Assembly (NCBI GenBank): GCA_964369975.1
Contig: CAYJFZ010000021.1
Coordinates: forward strand, 1 to 19,204
Length of the DNA: 19,204 nucleotides
DNA from: RGIG3102 sp964369975
GTDB lineage: Bacteria; Bacillota; Clostridia; Oscillospirales; Ruminococcaceae
Reading direction: 5' to 3'
A program made the translations under genes and the position numbers. This document shows, one piece after another, positions 18,039-19,204 of the stretch. The notes under the pieces are model-generated. The model was not told the origin of the DNA and ran no database searches. It was given only the letters and a program-made list of their open reading frames with translations. Positions within the stretch are counted from its first letter, which is position 1, and each line of letters begins with the position of its first letter.

Positions 18039-18486
18039 TTATATATTTATTGTAATTATTTATAAATTCTTCTTCTGTTCCCTTCCCTAAACATGTATTG
18101 TAATACTTTTTTCAATATCTCGCACATCCTTCAACGTTATTAGGAATAGATTCAGATACTCTTAGATAATGAATTCTGCACATGCATATAGCTAAAGCCA
18201 TGTTGTATTTTAATGACTCTGATTTAAATTCAGAAATATTACAAGTCTTCAGAATTTTATTCTTTAGTGAATCTCTGTAATTTAAATAATTATTCATTAT
18301 ATCATTGAATGTATTTGGCTCCATTTGACAAATTCCTAAAGCAGGTCCAGATATTTGTTCTATATAATATCCTAATGCGCTTTCTTGAGCAATTGTGCCT
18401 AATATTAAATTCACACAATCTTGGCTATATAAATCTATGTCCTTTAATACAGATTCCACTAATTCTTTTAATTGGTTTTTATTCAT
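18031..18486 (-). CDS. SLT-type muramidase / endolysin, TGA read as Trp
   Basis: Frame of 151 residues, ATG at 18486 to TAA at 18033-18031, with TGA 18114-18112 as Trp 125. It begins MNKNQLKELVESVLKDIDLY. The core IAQESALGYYIEQISGPAL and GICQMEPNTFNDI has the lysozyme-like transglycosylase pattern: candidate catalytic Glu 35 in QESALG and the Gly-x-x-Gln turn at residues 51-54. Such enzymes cleave the glycan strands of peptidoglycan. There is no signal peptide or membrane segment, so a holin would be needed if it acts as endolysin; I see none in the window. The overlap with the u-spanin gene argues for a lysis role, although a virion-associated cell-wall-piercing role is possible. Standard-code reading removes the last 27 residues (after ARY), which contain WKKYYN.CLGKG and probably complete the fold. 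Confidence 0.75.
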
Positions 18487-18517
18487 GATTTTTAAAGTTT
18501 AAAATACTGTATATCAT

Positions 18518-19204
18518 TTAATTTTCTCTATATATTTCCGAAGGTATTTCAATCCACGAAGCACCAGCTCCTGTCGCACTCACAATCTCTATAATTATGA
18601 AATAATTAGATGGTATATTTTCTATCCATATTGGAGTAGGTAATACAATTTCAATATCTCTATACCTGTTCTTATCAGACGCTGGAATTGATACCGAGTA
18701 TAGAGTTCCATTCAAACCGGACACAGGAGTTACTATATCTCTACTTACTACAGCATAACTTATTCTATAATTTATAGTGATATCAGATTGACTGTTTTGC
18801 ACAATAATACTACCAGAGCACCCCGTAAGTTGAGTGAAATAATTATTGTACAAAGGCTCGTTCACTGTTGTTATGCTACCTTGTTTAGGAAGACCTCTTA
18901 ATTCTACATCAGATCTTAATTGCTCTACTTCATAATTTGGTGCGCTAGGGTCTTCTCCTGATTGGACTACAAACCCAAAGTAATAGGGTCCTGATGTAGG
19001 GTTATATACACTCACACCATACCCTTGCATATTTTCAAGTGGCTCTGGATTAGAGATGCCGTAATGAGAAGTATTTTTGCTTTGTAAAAATACCCTGAAA
19101 TGATTCATTCCATATAGGAAGTTGTAATCTCCTGCATAAAATGTTCCTGAAAACGATGCTGAGTTTAAATAATACATTCTATCAGGCAATTCTAACGAAG
19201 GTGG
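18518..19204 (-). CDS. C-terminal part of a fibre-like virion protein (partial)
   Basis: The frame enters from the right edge and ends with TAA at 18520-18518; 228 residues are visible (PPSLELPDRMYYLNSASFSG at the edge). The frame is open to the window end, so any start inside it (a TTG at 19189 is possible) is probably not the real one. The sequence is beta-rich with Ser, Tyr, Asn and Gly (GTFYAGDYNFLYGMNHF, QSQSDITINYRISYAV type segments, VLPTPIWIENIPSNYF, GAGASWIEIPSEI). No enzyme motif is visible. Both Trp codons are TGG and there is no TGA, in contrast to the 419-residue fibre gene further along. A 31-nt spacer separates it from the muramidase gene. A fibre or head-decoration role is suggested by composition and position only. 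Confidence 0.65.
   Translation of the reverse strand, partial: PPSLELPDRMYYLNSASFSGTFYAGDYNFLYGMNHFRVFLQSKNTSHYGISNPEPLENMQGYGVSVYNPTSGPYYFGFVVQSGEDPSAPNYEVEQLRSDVELRGLPKQGSITTVNEPLYNNYFTQLTGCSGSIIVQNSQSDITINYRISYAVVSRDIVTPVSGLNGTLYSVSIPASDKNRYRDIEIVLPTPIWIENIPSNYFIIIEIVSATGAGASWIEIPSEIYREN

Noticed and set aside
18518..19189. TTG at 19189 as the start of the right-most gene
   Set aside because: The frame is open to the window end (PPSLEL before it), so this is more likely the inside of a longer gene than a TTG start.
1..19204. Origin from a mycoplasma-like cell or prophage using table 4
   Set aside because: The genes are a contiguous crAss-like virion module with no cellular genes. Phage-encoded recoding in a standard-code Bacteroidetes host is the simpler reading, though the host cannot be proven from this window.
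1..19204. tRNA genes (including a UCA suppressor), CRISPR arrays, insertion sequences
   Set aside because: I found none: the window is almost entirely coding and the spacers are under 100 nt without cloverleaf-like or regularly spaced repeats. The suppressor tRNA expected for this code must lie elsewhere.

Overview
This window is the virion-structure module of a crAss-like phage (order Crassvirales), almost certainly a metagenome scaffold: it is AT-rich, has five 100-N gaps, and every gene I can support lies on the minus strand. Family assignments come from my memory of crAss-like protein sequences and gene order, not from a search. The key to reading it is the genetic code. With the standard code the minus strand breaks into short frames that nearly all end in TGA. 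Reading TGA as tryptophan (translation table 4 style) fuses them into long, tightly packed genes. All 16 visible gene ends then use TAA (14) or TAG (2), never TGA. I count 44 in-frame TGA and 25 TGG tryptophan codons.

Layout in transcription order (right to left). 19204-18518: C-terminal part of a fibre-like protein. 18486-17550: lysis pair, a small SLT-type muramidase and a probable one-piece spanin (u-spanin) with lipoprotein signal and C-terminal membrane anchor. 17543-15094: a 419-residue fibre or adhesin-like protein, a 91-residue unknown and a 308-residue probable virion-anchored fibre protein. 15006-13954: acidic, helical scaffold candidate. 13940-12736: major capsid protein (MCP), interrupted by a gap. 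12642-11197: two conserved crAss-like structural genes artificially joined across a gap. 11167-10235: auxiliary capsid candidate. 10176-7658: four small neck/tail-ring proteins. 7679-4356: muzzle protein. 4352-348: very large tail/stabilization-type protein. 346-1: start of a further Gly/Ser-rich gene leaving the window.

The genes would build the capsid (scaffold, MCP, auxiliary protein), the neck and short tail (rings, muzzle, stabilization protein), the receptor-binding and head decorations (fibres), and release the virions (muramidase plus u-spanin). Spacing is operon-like (1-31 nt or short overlaps) except for three breaks: an AT-rich 87-nt spacer before the scaffold gene with a possible Bacteroidetes-type promoter, a hairpin after the MCP gene and an intrinsic terminator after the auxiliary capsid gene.

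The most interesting pattern is uneven recoding. The contiguous capsid block (MCP to the first ring protein) has no visible TGA, whereas tail, fibre and lysis genes depend on it. In the u-spanin the single TGA sits inside the membrane anchor, so standard-code translation would make a non-functional protein. One assembly gap (8387-8486) is spurious: the same 55 bases flank it on both sides.
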